Assembly (NCBI GenBank): GCA_021464245.1
Contig: JADCRB010000068.1
Location: forward strand, 5,197,259 to 5,261,258
Direction of reading: 5' to 3'
Source: Carallia brachiata
Lineage: Eukaryota; Streptophyta; Magnoliopsida; Malpighiales; Rhizophoraceae
Length of the DNA stretch: 64,000 nucleotides
Shown: positions 12,303 through 25,010 of the stretch, one piece after another
How the letters are laid out: every line of letters starts with the position of its first letter
Numbering within the stretch: the first letter of the stretch is position 1
Made by a program: the position numbers and the translations under genes
Notes under the pieces: model-generated
The model's input: only the letters and a program-made list of their open reading frames with translations
What the model was told of the DNA's origin: nothing
The model's database searches: none

Positions 12303-12766
12303 AAAATGGATGGGCCATTGTGCCTGTTATTACAATTTACACAGAATACAAAGTAGACAAATAGAAAGTAGACGATAAATGGATAAGTACGGTTTTATGG
12401 GTAAAAAAAATCAGTCAAAATAAAGTTTGAAATGAACTCACATGCGAGTTATATATATGTTTAATTTTAAATTTTTTGGGCCAAAAATACACTGCTTAAT
12501 TTAAAAAATAATAATTTTTTTATTTTGTAAATCTTATTTGCTAGTTCAGTCTAAATTTCTTCTCACATAATGTTTTTTGTTCATTAACCATTTCCCTAAA
12601 TATAGAAAATGGAAGCCCCATCAAATTCTAAATGACATAAATTTTGAATTGAAATTGCCCTCCCTCACAGCAACGGTAACTTTCTTTCTTTTTTATTTCT
12701 TGACAATTTTAGTAAGATTGGCAAAGACCATCAAAACTAAAAGATCTCCAAATCAAAACCAAAACA

Positions 12767-15700
12767 ATGGAAAGATCAAAACAACCAGAAAGTCTCAACT
12801 TTCAAGAAGCCCAAGAAACAGAAACTGAAACCGAAGAAGAAGAAGAAGATTTCTCAATCTCTCCCTCTATGGAGAACAGATCAACATCAAAATCAAGGTT
12901 AGTCCCAGATTTATCTTTTATCACTGTCTTTACAAGAAAAAAAGTCAAGACCAGAGATTTTGTTTTTGTTATACTCGAATCATGCGTGCCTGTTGATATA
13001 ATGGGAAAGGTTAAATTGGTGTACCAGTGCTAAGGATTTGGAAGCAAGTTTTGAGCAAGACCCAGAAGCTACGGGAATGGAAGAAACAGACTTTGATGAT
13101 AAAAGTTTCGAAATAGTTCAGAAGATGATAAAAGGTCGGTGCTTTGTATATATACTTCTTGTTTTTCTTTCATTTACCTATTGTTCTTTGATTCTAGTGG
13201 AATTGGGTCTTTGAAAAATACAAAATACGGATTCTATTGGAATTGGGTCTTTGATTCTAGTGGAATTGGGTCTTTGTATATATACTTCTTGTTTTTCTTT
13301 CATTTACATATTGTTCTTTGATTCTAGTGGAATTGGGTCTTTGAAAAATACAAAATACGGATGATTGGTATACATGGGTCTGGTGTGTTTTGGGTCAGAT
13401 TATGTGATTTTCTGTGTTCTGTTAAGAAACCAGTGAATCCAAAGCTTCTATGTTGACTAGTTTCTTGACATGGTATCAAATCCTTCATGATCATGAACTC
13501 TTGGTCAAGAGTTCATATCACGCCAACCTCATTCTTTTCGTTTAATTGTGAATATCTAAAGGTCAGTATCGTGTTTTGTTCATGTGTTCAATCTAATGAA
13601 CTTGCGCAAAATGTGTTAAAAATGTGATCTGTCCAGCAGCCAAAAGCTCTTTTGGGTTAATTGGTTTCTTGACATGTTCCAATGTTGTTGTGGCAGCTGG
13701 GCAGGTAGAGAAGCTGAAAGTGGAGCAATGTAAGGTCTATTTGAGGAGGAATGGATTGAGATTAACAGGCAACAAAGGCACTCTTACTCATCGCATCAAG
13801 GAGCATCGAGAGTAAGTTTGCAACTCCTTTGGGGATTACCATTATTTTTCTGTTTCTATGAGACTAGGTTTCTTTTCTCTTCTTGTTAAGTTTGGTTTCT
13901 GTTGTTTGTAGGCTTTTGGGCGGTAAAGGGGAGAAAATGTACCCGGTTTCTAGCTTTGTTCTAAATTGCAAAGGTAATTACGGAGTTGTTGAATTGGTTG
14001 TTTGAAATACAAAATCCTTGAACTTTAAGAGTATGACACATAAGCTAAGGACCTATGTCTCCACTGAACTTTTGATATGATAAAATCAAAAGAAACAGTC
14101 ACGGTCCAATGGTCAACTCAGTTAATGATCGTGAACTTGTTTCTCCATGGCAATGACCGGCCATTGTGGTTCATTTTATGAATATTATGAATGACCACAT
14201 CTTCATTGAGTTCAAAATGGAATAGGATACAAACGAAATTTCTCCAAGTTTTCCTCTTAACTTTCTTAGGTCTTCTGCCTTTATTGTTGATTCAGTTCTA
14301 TCAATTGTTACTTGTTTTAATTTGAGTTTAGGCTCTAAAAGAAAGATTTAATGCAGGTGATGGATGCGCAGGTGATGTTGTTCTCTTCGAACAGAATGTT
14401 TATGAGATGTAAGCCTTGAAGCCATTTTCTCTTGTGCAATAACCAAAAAGCATATTTTTGTAATAGTTTTATGAGATGTAAGCCTTCAAGCCATTTTCTC
14501 TTGTGTAATAACCAAAAAGCATATTTTTGTAATAGTCCTTGACATGAATAATGACCTGATCTTCTTGGAAAGAGATAATGATAACTATGCATATAGGACC
14601 ATTATACTACTTTGACCTTGGAAATTCTGTTTACTTTCCTTGCCTGTTTTTGGCCCTCCTTAGGTACGACATCGTATCAAGAAGCGCTAGTGGTGCTCCA
14701 TGCGGCAAGAGAATTGTTGTGGGCCGAATTGTGAAGGAAAGCTATGGTGCTGCCAAGCAACAGCATACATTTACAGTAAGTAAAAAACAGTATGAATACT
14801 CTTTCACTACATCAGACTAAAATGGCGAGCATTGTAAGCTGTTAATTGGCACAAAGTTGGTTGCAGAATTATCCAGTCATTCCAAGTTGATCAATGATCA
14901 TGCATACAAAGTAGAGAAGAAAGAAAAGATAAGTTAACCCTTAAGTTTCTGATTTTTATAAGGACTCAGTACCATCGATCAAGTTGGTGGACCGTGCTTA
15001 TGGGGAAAGCTTTTCTTTGAAACCATTGATGGTGATGTTAGTTGTCTTCTTGATACAAATAAGATACCGGATGTTGCTTTCAGTTTATGGTTTATAATCA
15101 CTTGAAAGAGGTCCCTAATAGGGAAATGGCACAAAAAAGCTGGCGGGTGTTATTCTGATTTGTTAATGAAACTTTAGTGTAATACCTCAAATTGTAAATG
15201 AGACATTCTCTTGAGATTGTTGCTGACTTTTGGCTAATACCGTCAGATAGAAGTCCTTTGGAGCAAAGGGGAAAAGCCATTCCCTCCCCTTCATCCCCTC
15301 CTGATAAAGGGTCGGAACCTATACAGATTGAAGACTCTGAGACAGGTTCGTACAACTCACCAGATGTTTCTTTTTCTGTATTACATGCCTGTTTGTTTCT
15401 ACAAATATCAATAATCCAAAGGGAATTTCTATTTTCATTATAGAAATGGGAAGACGAAGGTGAAAGGCATAAAGTTTTGATGGAAAAGCACTTGAGGGGT
15501 ACCATAGCTAGGTCTGATAGAGAAAGCAGAATCCAGGACAAAGAGAAGAGGAAAATGCTGAGGGAAACGAGGTACTTTGATTAATTTTACAATAAACCAT
15601 CTTTTTGTTACAAGTGCTAGGTCCATTCATGTATATTTACATTCTTATATTTCCGGTCTGTTAGGGCCATGAAAAAGGAGGAACTGGACAAGAATCTGCT

Positions 15701-16316
15701 TCGGTCAAATCCAACAGTGAATGCGAAGGTGAATGTGGGAATTCAAGCTCAACGAACACGTTCCTTTGTGGATAAAGGAAAAGCAGTTCCTAAGCCTCAG
15801 CAGTCAGATGCATTTTTTAGTTTAGGACAGCACCTTCCCAACCTTAAAAGTCAGAAATCCGTGTTGGATCAGCAGAGAAGGCAATTCAAACCCACATTGA
15901 TGAAGGAAAACCACCAGTTCAGTCTCAAAGAAACAACGGCATCTCAGCAGCAGTTTGTTCCGCTTCAACGGCCAGGTTACTTGATCGAGTCTAGGAAGCT
16001 GGCCTTTCAAACCAGGGCAGAGAAAAGCCATAGAGAAGATGGTAGCTTGTACAGGGATGACCATCTTTCTCATTTAGGCAAGCACCCCACCAGTTGGAAG
16101 AATAGGTTGTCTGAGAACAACTGCCGTGAACAGCAATTGAAGGCCATCAACCATCATTCCTCAACGAGTCTCCCCCATAGACAGCCATTCACAAGGATAA
16201 ACCATCCCCATCCAATGGCCTACCAACGGCTACAACTATGCAGATATTATGCTCAAGGAACATGCCATTATGGAGACAATTGCAAATTTTTGCATGAATT
16301 AAGAGAGGAAAGGTAG
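12767..16316 (+). CDS. SAP domain and CCCH zinc-finger protein (C3H62-like)
   Basis: Nine coding exons: 12767-12897, 13028-13134, 13697-13811, 13912-13973, 14357-14408, 14664-14775, 15247-15345, 15444-15571 and 15665-16316. They join without frame conflict to about 485 residues. An acidic N-terminus (poly-Glu near residue 25) is followed by a SAP-type helix-extended-helix at about 82-118 (LKVEQCKVYLRRNGLRLTGN). A conserved central region at about 125-225 follows (VLWSKGEKPFPPLHPLLIKG), then a charged helix at about 227-285. A single C-X7-C-X5-C-X3-H finger lies at about 461-479 (LCRYYAQGTCHYGDNCKFLH). SAP domains bind DNA and CCCH fingers usually bind RNA, so a nuclear nucleic-acid role is inferred. 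The order matches plant zinc finger CCCH domain-containing protein 62. Target unknown. Confidence 0.88.
13142..13361 (+). repeat. 90-bp direct repeat in CCCH-gene intron 2
   Basis: Copies at about 13142-13231 and 13272-13361 (offset 130) differ by about one base. A shorter extra unit, GGAATTGGGTCTTTGATTCT, lies between them. They are intronic and do not touch splice sites. Confidence 0.9.
14401..14535 (+). repeat. Tandem duplication covering the exon 5 splice donor of the CCCH gene
   Basis: Copies at 14401-14466 and 14470-14535 (offset 69) are nearly identical. Each contains TATGAGATGTAAGCC, the end of exon 5 plus its donor (AT|GTAAGC). The first copy is the working donor at 14409. A second, identical donor core lies at 14478. 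Confidence 0.9.
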
Positions 16317-18010
16317 TCTTATGGTCTATACAGGCAAGAGAAATGGTCGAGCTAACAAGGTGAAATTTGTATGGATTGTACGCGAGAGTCAATATTGTTC
16401 TTTAGCATTCCAGGAGAAAAGATTTTTCTAGCATTCTTTTTCTTGTTTTCTTTCCGATGGATCCTTCTTTTGGATGTGCCATGGAATGGAAAAATTGGTG
16501 CCTTGATCACCACAATTTTCATAGGATGAAATCGGTTTGTCTTTTTTTTTTTTTTTTGGGTATATGCTGTAGATGTTTATGATTTCTGTTCGGGAGGGGC
16601 AAGAGATGATATTGTTTGTAGAAATATGAGTACTGCTCCACCTAGATATCTAATCTGGACATTTTTTCTACTGTCTTACTTCTTTCTGATGATCATTCTT
16701 GGCTGCAACAGATAATTTCTGCTAAGCAGCAGCGTATTTTACGGTCCATCCAAATTGTAGAACTACATTTTAGTGGACCAAAACTATTAGATCTCTTGAG
16801 GTCTATGAAAACCATAAAATTCTAATCTGGACAAGTGAAATTCCAGATGTTGAAAAAGAAAGTCCAATTATTATGCAGCATTAATTAAAAGAAAAATGGT
16901 GTTCGTAGCATCATTTAATTCGTTTAGAACAGATGAACCTTTCTAATTACCCCCCAATCGACAGAAGGCTTAAAGAGCACAGACAATGTTAAACAAAACA
17001 TTAATATGACATTTAGTTTAGAGACCGATTATGACTTGATTAATAAACACGGTAGGCAGGACCACAAACTGTATTTAGAGCCAATACGTAGAGCTAGACA
17101 GAAGATGACTGACATTTATGTTCTGTTTGGGAGAGTGGATTCCTTGCAAGTGAATGAGGGATATGTAGTTGTTTGGGAAACCAAGGAACAAAAAAAAAAC
17201 AAAACAAAAGGTGGGGCCAAGGGTAATTTTTCGTAGGCCCTAGCCAGCTGTCTTTTTTTTCTATTGAATTTACGTTTTTTACTTTTATTTTAACTTTTAG
17301 TTTTTAGTTACACAGGAATGATAGAATATTTTCATTTCATCCAATATTCATTGTCACACTTTCATTCATCTTTTATCCCTCTCCTGCCATTTTCTAATTT
17401 TTTATATGGTTAGAGCGAAGAACAAAAGCATTGATGTCCTGTCATTTTAAGTCATTTGTAGCATAGGTTCCACTACTTGCTTGGTGCCTTCATTGCTTTA
17501 ACTCCACTTGCCTGGTACCTTTGTTGCTTTTTTCTTTTGGGTAATCACTTTTGTTGCTTTAACTTATTGTTGTCCTTATTGATTGTTGGCCACACTTGCT
17601 TTCGTACTGTCGTTGTTGTTGATGTGAATCCAGTAAGCTCTAGCAGTTGTCTTGGCTTTTGTTTCTTTTTAGAAACAGTAGGTTCCACCACCTCCATCAT
17701 ATAAACCAAGGTGTCATACGTTGTTAATTGGGACCACCATCACACACAAAATTGAATACTTTTTCCACAAAGGAAAGTCACATGTTGCAAAAAGCTGAAA
17801 GAAAAAAGAAACAAAAGAAAAAAGGAAAAGGAAGGACAGGACACTTTCACTTTCCCCTGCAACAACAATAACAACAACAACAACAAATACAAAGGCAGAT
17901 ACAAGACGCATTGTAACGTAGAATTGATGCTCAACGTTAGATTGAGGTACAAAATCCCATTCAAGCTACAACGTCAGCTTCAGCTTCAGGTTTCTTTGAG
18001 AGTAGTACTA
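16317..18010. other. 3' regions of the CCCH gene and of GDSL gene A
   Basis: The two genes converge here: the CCCH 3' UTR from the left and the minus-strand GDSL 3' end from the right. Poly(T) near 16540 and pyrimidine-rich stretches around 17500-17660 are present. No further gene was recognised. Confidence 0.5.
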
Positions 18011-20465
18011 CTAGCTAGCAGCAATAGGCAATGTGCCACCAGCATCATCTTTGGTTTCTCCTTGTTCTATCTCCTGGATTTGGAAAAAGTGCTTTAGGGT
18101 GTAAGGCCCTATGCAACGAGTAACATTGCCGTCTGCATTCCACAGTTCATCCGTGAATTGCTTGTAATAGTGTTCTGTGTTGTGATAAGCGTCCCAGAAC
18201 ACATAATCACCTGGATTTTCACACAACTCATAGCCCTTGTCCGGTTCCACCATTCCTCCACAGTTGTATAGTCCCCCGTACTTTCCTCCTCCACAGCATG
18301 CTGATTTTCCATGCTTGAAACCTTCATATATTATATATATATATATATATATATAACACCAAATACATATGTGTAAATGGGGATTGGTTTTTTCAATTCA
18401 ATTTTGTTTAAAAAAAAAAGGCAATTAATTGAATTAATTAATCAATCAATCATTGTTTAGTAAATTTGCTTATTGTACACATACCATGTTTCAGAGGATG
18501 GTCCATTAATTCTTGAATATGTCCATGCATGTCAAAGATTATATACTTGAATCCTACTAGATTCTCCTGTAGTTCAAATAGAGTCCTGGCCAGAGCTTCA
18601 TTATGCAGACTTGTCGCTTCATTCAATTCTTCAACACAACTATCATCGGGTAATCTTGTAGCCGGAAGACAGCCTAGTTCCGGTAGATTCATGATTGCAA
18701 TTTTTCGGCCCCCCAACTCATAAATTTCCTGAATCCAACTCCATCGTCATCATTTCACGTCTACTTGGACATGCATCCATAACACTTGCGTGTACTAATT
18801 TGTTTATAATTTTTTTTGAATAAGATGACAAATAGCTTTTTGGGTCACGAGTAAGACCAAAAAGTCATGAAATAAAAACAAAGTTACAAGAATTTTGTAT
18901 TCAAGAGATCTTAACAGAATGTCTCAATCAGTTATGCTAGAATTACGGGATAATTAGTATAGTTTCAAACAAAAAACATACGTATGATCACCCTTAAATA
19001 AAAGGAAGAAATGTTACCTTTAAAATTATTGTTAAGTTGCCAACAACCATGGCAACATATTCGGAGTTTGTGTATATCATATCCGAAGTATTAAAGACGA
19101 CTCTATAAAGGTAATCATTGGTTCCAAGGCTAATGAAGTGCACAGCGTTAGAGATCAACTTGCTGCCTTCATCTTCGCCTAACTTTGTTTTCAGCCAACG
19201 ACTCACTTTCTCGTAGTTCCTCAACTGTTCTCTTATGGTAATCACCTGCCAATGCGATATAAAGATAATTAATAGCAAAATTGAAGGACATCAATTTTTT
19301 TTCCTTAAGGGTTGGTCAAATCTAATATTATAATTACTTGGGAAAAGATGATATGAAAGAGGTGGGGTTAAACTTCTGATCTTCTTTTTAGCATAATATT
19401 AGTACACTAATTTTTTTAAGTAACCAATTTTTTAGTTATAAATTAAGAGATATTTATTTTGACTCTTTTTTTTAAATGAGTATAACTTACTCATGATATT
19501 ATACCGCACAATAAGTAGGGTTCAATTAAATAAAAAAATTAAAAATAATATTTAAATAGTGTTAGATCATAAATTAATTTTATTTACTAAAAAATTAAAT
19601 AAAATTAGTAAACACATCATAAATTAAAGGACTTCATTATTTGTTTGTTTGTTTGTTGCCACGCAACCCCTCTCCTTCTAGATGCCATAACAAAATCCAC
19701 AATTAAAGACATACTAATAAGAGGAATTGCAACATTAAAGATGTAACTAATAAGATAAATTTTCGTCAAGAATTTTAAAGAAAATTGAGGGGATCACATT
19801 CAACTTTTTTTTTTTCATTAGGAGACCCGTAGTTTTTTCTATTTTCATAAACCACAAATCTCAGAATAAAAATTCAAAAGCTACAAAATAGAAGTCGTAA
19901 ATAAATAAATAAATAAATTATATGAAGAAGGAAACTATATACTGACATGATCTTCGTCGTAAGTTTCAACTAAAGCAGCTGCTCCGCCGGATGCCAAATT
20001 CGCTCCATTGTAATACTCAATTCCGGGTTGCAGAAATGGGGGGAGATACGGAAGATTTGCATATTCAGCTGCGTATTATATTTGTACATTTAGAATTATA
20101 TATATAATGCCTCATTACACAAATACATGCAGGAATTAAACAAAATGAATGCACTTAATAAATTAATTGGGATATTAAATAAAAAAAATCTGACCGATGA
20201 AGTCCGGAATTTGACGACCGTCGGAGAAACGTCCGGTTGGGAAGTTGAAATAGGTCTCACCGTAAGGCCAGAAGTCTGCTTTATCTTCTGTCGCGCAGTC
20301 TATATAGTTGTTGTTGCCGGAATCAACGTAGGAGTCCCCGAAGATGAACATTGCTACGTGTCCGTCTCGGACTGGCTGCTGCTGCTTCCGGTAGAGTCCG
20401 GCTTTGCAACATGTTGAAGTGAGGGCCGCATGAAGAAAGAGAGCAAAGAAGACATGGCGTGCCAT
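18011..20465 (-). CDS. GDSL esterase/lipase A (GLIP-type, secreted)
   Basis: Five minus-strand exons: 20195-20465, 19947-20068, 19018-19245, 18485-18728 and 18011-18321. They have GT-AG ends and join to 391 residues. The start MARHVFFALFLHAALTS is a signal peptide (about 1-22), pointing to secretion. Catalytic blocks are intact: block I FIFGDSYVDSGNNNY (nucleophile Ser45), block III GTND (172-175, oxyanion Asn174) and block V FWDAYHNTE (Asp332, His335). These SGNH-fold plant enzymes hydrolyse ester bonds of lipids or other acyl substrates; the GLIP branch is linked to defence and stress in other plants. The substrate here is unknown. The gene is paired with a paralogue at 26179-29209 on the same strand. 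Confidence 0.95.
18331..18356. repeat. (TA)n microsatellite in intron 4 of GDSL gene A
   Basis: TA run lying 10-35 bp upstream, on the minus strand, of the last exon's acceptor. Confidence 0.85.
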
Positions 20466-20557
20466 GGCTAGGGCTAGAGCTGCTGCGTGCTAAGTAGTAA
20501 TTAATTATGTCACTCAATTAAATGTTTGCCTCATCCGTCAAAAGAAAAGGGAATCCT

Positions 20558-20565
20558 TATTTATA
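20558..20565 (-). promoter_or_regulatory. TATA box of GDSL gene A
   Basis: TATAAATA on the minus strand, 93 bp upstream of the ATG at 20465. The spacing fits a 5' UTR of about 60 bases. Predicted from consensus and position only. Confidence 0.55.
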
Positions 20566-20569
20566 TGAA

Positions 20570-23013
20570 AAAAGTTACATTATCTGATAAAAAACTGTCT
20601 GAAATCCTGTCTGAATGTAACTACTTGTATTTGATGTGCAACCAACTAGATTTCATATGCAAAAAAACGACAGTGATTTTTTCTTCTTCGTTTTAATTAC
20701 ATTTGAAATTCAGATAATTGTAAACCAAATACAGACAGTTATATTCAGACAATATTTCTAATAAATTTTTGTCTAGAAATGTAATGGAACTCTATTCGTA
20801 TATACAGACAAATACATGGCAGGTAAAAATTGTCAAGCTACCGGTCGATTAGTTAAAGTGAAAAGCAGTGAGTTTTACATATTTTGCCTTTTTTCTCTGA
20901 AATTCAAATTTTTTGTCAAAAAAATGATCGTACATGCAACAAAGCTCAATAACTAATACAACATACAATGATCTATTAAATGTTATTGATAATTCATTCC
21001 ACATTTTATCGGCGTTATTGACAGGAAACTTGAAAAACATATCAGCCTTGCACAATTAATTCTATCTGATTCCACAATCAATATCTTTTGACGGGAAACT
21101 TTATTTATTTATTTATTTGGAAACAACCACTTCGTGAGGCTCACTAAATGAGTCTTTCCCCTCTTATTCTACTCGTCTTTGTGATAAAACTCTTACATGT
21201 ATTATATAATACATATCTCGGCGAGTTTTATCAGCAGTAGTATTATCTTTAAATCACACTCTTCTCATATTTAATTGTAAATTTTTTGAATATTCGCATT
21301 AAAATTTTGGCATAAGATGGCGTTTTAGAATGTAATTCTTAAACCTAAGCTAGCGTAATAGTTTAACCTTTCAAAAAAAAAAAGTCTCATCTTTTTTTAA
21401 ATAAAAAAAATATGTAACACCAATATATGAGTCATCGTATGTATAAGTTGAAATTAAGGGTCACTTGTTGATATTTTCATTCAAGTTCCCTTATAGGAAA
21501 TAGATCTACCGCCTAAACATTGTTAAACCAGAGTGAAATTCCCCCAAGTTAATTACGGTGTTAACAAGTTTAAAATATACATTGCACTCGCACAGGTTAA
21601 TTGACAATTAAAAAAAATAACATTACTTTTATTATACAGGCTGAGAGCCGAACTTAAGTCAAACGTATAAAAGTACGATGAATTATTATTCAATTACTAC
21701 GTCAGGTGAAAAAAAAAAAAAAAAGTTCTGTGACAAAGGAAGACTCTCCATTAAAATTTGGGAATTGTGACGACAAGATCATTGCGCGCAAAAAGGAACG
21801 ATCACACCATACCTATAAAAGACCGAGAAAAGTAGATGAGCGAGAATAGGAGATGGGAATAAGTCGGGAACAGTGAACGCGATGGCCTTTTCGAAATAAA
21901 ATAACAAAAAGGACACAGACTTACGAAAAAAATTGAGACACAAAGTGAACACATTTTAGTTGATGATTTTTTTCTACAACTAGAATTTTTTATTAAAAAA
22001 GAGTGAAAGAATTTTTTGTTAAATTTTTTGTTTATGAATGCAGAAAAAAAATGTCAGTTAGAGTGTATTGAATTCACGTCTCATTTTTCACATGATAATG
22101 TAATTAGACTCATAAAATAGAATTATTTTTACGGTATATATTATCATTTAAATGAAAAAAAATTAAAAAAATAATTTTTAACCGTTGACTAGAGTGGCCC
22201 GGCGATTTCGCGTCAACACATCTTTTTTAGCATAACCCAGACGGCTTTTGTTAAAGTTTGATCTATTTAACTTTAAAACCTACATTGAGATTTGGATGGG
22301 AGATGCATGCGTGCATGCATTATTGCATCCACATGTGCAAACTTACAAATCAAAAGAGTAAATCCCTTTTAATTTATTTTTTGTTCTAACCAATTAATTT
22401 CGTTTCACCAATTTCATCAGATATAACTTCCAAAAAGGAATTCTATGATTATATGTTATTCCGCCAAGATAGTGGTCTTTAGTGCCCCCCGAGCCCCAAC
22501 AAATATGTATATATATTAATTAATTGTAATTAATTTTTGTTTTTTTAGCATATTCTCTTTTGTTTTTTTTTTTTATTTGTCTCAAAGAGAGGGTAAAGAC
22601 GCTACAAGAAAAAATGTGCCTGTCATTTTAACTTATTTTTTTTAGTCTAATTTACTTATAATCATATACTATATAAATATATTTTTTATTTTTTATTTTA
22701 ATAAGTAGATTTTATTTATTTTATATTATAAAATTATGAGTGAATTGTAAATCAAATTGAAAATTTTTAAAAACAAAAAAATGCGAACAAAGAAGAGAAT
22801 TCAAACTCTCTGTCTTTCCGCATAAAGCCATAACCTCATGCCAACTCAATCAGTCGAGATCCTCAGCATATTCCCACCTTTCTGTTGCCTGGTTCGCCGT
22901 CCAGGGAAGCCCGACGGGCAAAGATTAAAGCAAAGATGCATTGTGTGGTGGGGTGGCCTGTCGGTGGGGTATATCTATTGTTTTCCACTTCCACTACTAC
23001 TAGTACCAGCCAA
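20570..23013. other. Upstream and intergenic DNA between the two GDSL genes
   Basis: AT-rich with no gene recognised. A short ACGCTACAAGAAAAA word near 22599 resembles the CACTA-transposon terminus but has no visible partner. A less AT-rich patch at 22830-22985 gives a 60-residue ORF without family resemblance. Confidence 0.45.
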
Positions 23014-23511
23014 GGGATAAACAATTTTTAATTTCTAAATTTTTATATTTTTTTACATATAACTTTTAAATCTTTCTAATATTTTATTTGAATTCTAATT
23101 TTTTAAATTTCTTATCAAATCAGTTTATCTGTTAACGAAAATTGATCAATCTATTAAAAAAATAATTTTAATTTTATAAAAATTATTTTAAAAAATATTA
23201 AATACACTAATTAAAATTTTTTTCTATTAAAAAGTATGCACTTTGTATATTTAATTCATGTATTTTTTAATTAAAAAATATTTTATTTACATATTTGTTG
23301 ACGAAAAAATATTTTTTTTATTTATTTGACATTTTTTTAGTAATTTTCATTAAGTTAAACTCATTTATTAATGGATTAACTATTTTTCATAAATGAAAGG
23401 ACTGATTTAGTAAAAAAATTAAAAAATTAAAAAATCAGATGAAATGTTAAAAATATTTAAAATTTATATAAAAAATATATAAAAACTTAGAACTAAAAAA
23501 TAATGTATCCC
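23014..23511. mobile_element. GGGATAA-ended palindromic element, copy 1
   Basis: Begins GGGATAAAC and ends TGTATCCC. The two halves are imperfect inverted repeats built of TCTAAATTTTTATA-type words, with a middle ATTGATCAATCTATTAA motif. The same organisation recurs at 38881-39350, 49759-50256, 58996-59436 and, as a variant, 41501-41828. It is non-coding and about 0.5 kb. Confidence 0.6.
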
Positions 23512-23895
23512 GCAAAGTGCTTTATTTTCCCCTGCAAAGCAAGTTTTTCTGCTATTGTTACAGCAGCCTCCCGATCATCGAGGATTCCTTTGTGCGCAAT
23601 AGCAAAGTGCTTTATTTTCCAGCACTTTTTTTAGACCTTTCTCCCTTTAGACTTTAATATTGGTTCAAGCATCTAATCTCTCTTTACACTTTATACCTAA
23701 GTGTTAAAGTCGAAAACGCCTTCTGATTTTCCATAATCATACTTCATTTTATAGGTATTGTAATTTAATCGATAATGCTCGATCTCATTCTTTTATAGAA
23801 ATTGAGGAGTCCAGTACCCAACTATAATAATTTTACTATATATATGAAATGAACATGAGAGGTCGCACATGGTCCTCTGGATTTTAGTACTTACA

Positions 23896-25010
23896 TCTAT
23901 TTAATTAGTATAAAAGAGAAGTTTAGAGACAACTTCTCCTTCATTCAAGCTACTATGTGGCAATTTCTCCTTCAACTTCAATTTTTCTTATACTAAAAAA
24001 TTACACACAAATGCTCATTAATTCAATTAACATTCTTATTTCTCACTGATGTGTACTTATTGGCTGAAATCTATTTAATTACATATCAATGCTCATAATC
24101 GAAATTGACATTAATTATAAATAATAACTCAATAAGGAGAATTAACATTCTTATTTCTCATTGATGTGTACTTATTAGCTGAAATCTATTTAATTACATA
24201 TCAATGCTCATAACCGAAATTGTCTATTTAATTACATTCTTATTTCTCATTGATGTGTACTTATTAGCTGAAATCTATTTAATTACATATCAATGCTCAT
24301 AACCGAAATTAACATTAATTATAAATAATAACTCAATTGGGAGAATTAACATTCTTATTTCTCATTGATGTGTACTTATTGGCTGAAATCTATTTAATTA
24401 CATATCAATGCTCATAACCGAAATTGTCTATTTAATTACATATCAATGCTCATAACCGAAATTGACATTAATTATAAATAATAACTCAATTGGGAGACTT
24501 ACCTATTATATAAGTGAGTGGCTTATCATTTATTTGTCACAGAAGCAATTGCATTGCACGACTGAACTGCATTGTAATCGTCCAAAATTTCAGGTAACAT
24601 TCAATATATCATTGTTTCCAACTTCAATTTCAGGTAATTGTTTCACTTTTGTGACAATTTGGTTATTTCAGATTTTACAATTTACATATAAGAAATAAAT
24701 TGTTTATTTATAAAATAGAAAACAAATTATTTTGTATAATTTTTTTTATTTCGTATGATTTAATCATGCTAACTATTGTCATTAATAACAATTAGTTTAG
24801 TCTTTTCGTTTCCTTCCCAATAAATTTTAATATTTAATTTGACAATTTGTTTCCACTTAAGAACAAAAAAAATTAGATTCTTATATAATTTTTTTTTCAT
24901 TACAATCTTTACGACACAGTTAATTGACTCTCTTTAATTTACTTTCTTACTAAAAAAAATATTATCTAAAAAAAATGTATATTCTACGCAAAACGCGGAT
25001 TCAAATCTAG
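23896..25010 (+). mobile_element. Probable non-autonomous Helitron
   Basis: The 5' end reads TCTATTTAATTAGTATAAAA. The 3' end has a small CGC-loop-GCG stem (CGCAAAACGCG) followed by GATTCAAATCTAG. The base before is A (23895) and the base after is T (25011), as expected for Helitron insertion between A and T with a CTRR-type end and no target duplication. The interior carries a tandem minisatellite and no Rep/helicase sequence, so it would depend on an autonomous partner. The stem is short, so this remains a candidate. Confidence 0.45.
24030..24500 (+). repeat. Minisatellite with alternating long and short units
   Basis: Units begin ACATTCTTATTTCTCATTGA at about 24030, 24144, 24233 and 24348. 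Units 1 and 3 are about 115 bp and include ATTAATTATAAATAATAACT. Units 2 and 4 are about 89 bp and instead end GTCTATTTAATT. A fifth, partial unit (ACATATCAATGCTCATAACC...) follows. The alternation implies that a two-unit block was duplicated. Confidence 0.85.

Noticed and set aside
14335..14592. Minus ORF with an internally repeated sequence
   Set aside because: It is only the translated reverse of the 69-bp tandem duplication in the CCCH gene intron.
15098..15541. 147-residue minus ORF
   Set aside because: Antisense of exons 7-8 of the CCCH gene, which have conserved protein sequence and proper splice sites.
22593..22612. CGCTACAAGAAAAA-like word considered as a second CACTA element end
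   Set aside because: The first bases deviate from CACTA, no subterminal repeats and no partner were found.
24030..24500. Regular repeats considered as a CRISPR-like array
   Set aside because: Units are contiguous minisatellite copies without unique spacers, in a plant genome, and no cas genes are present.
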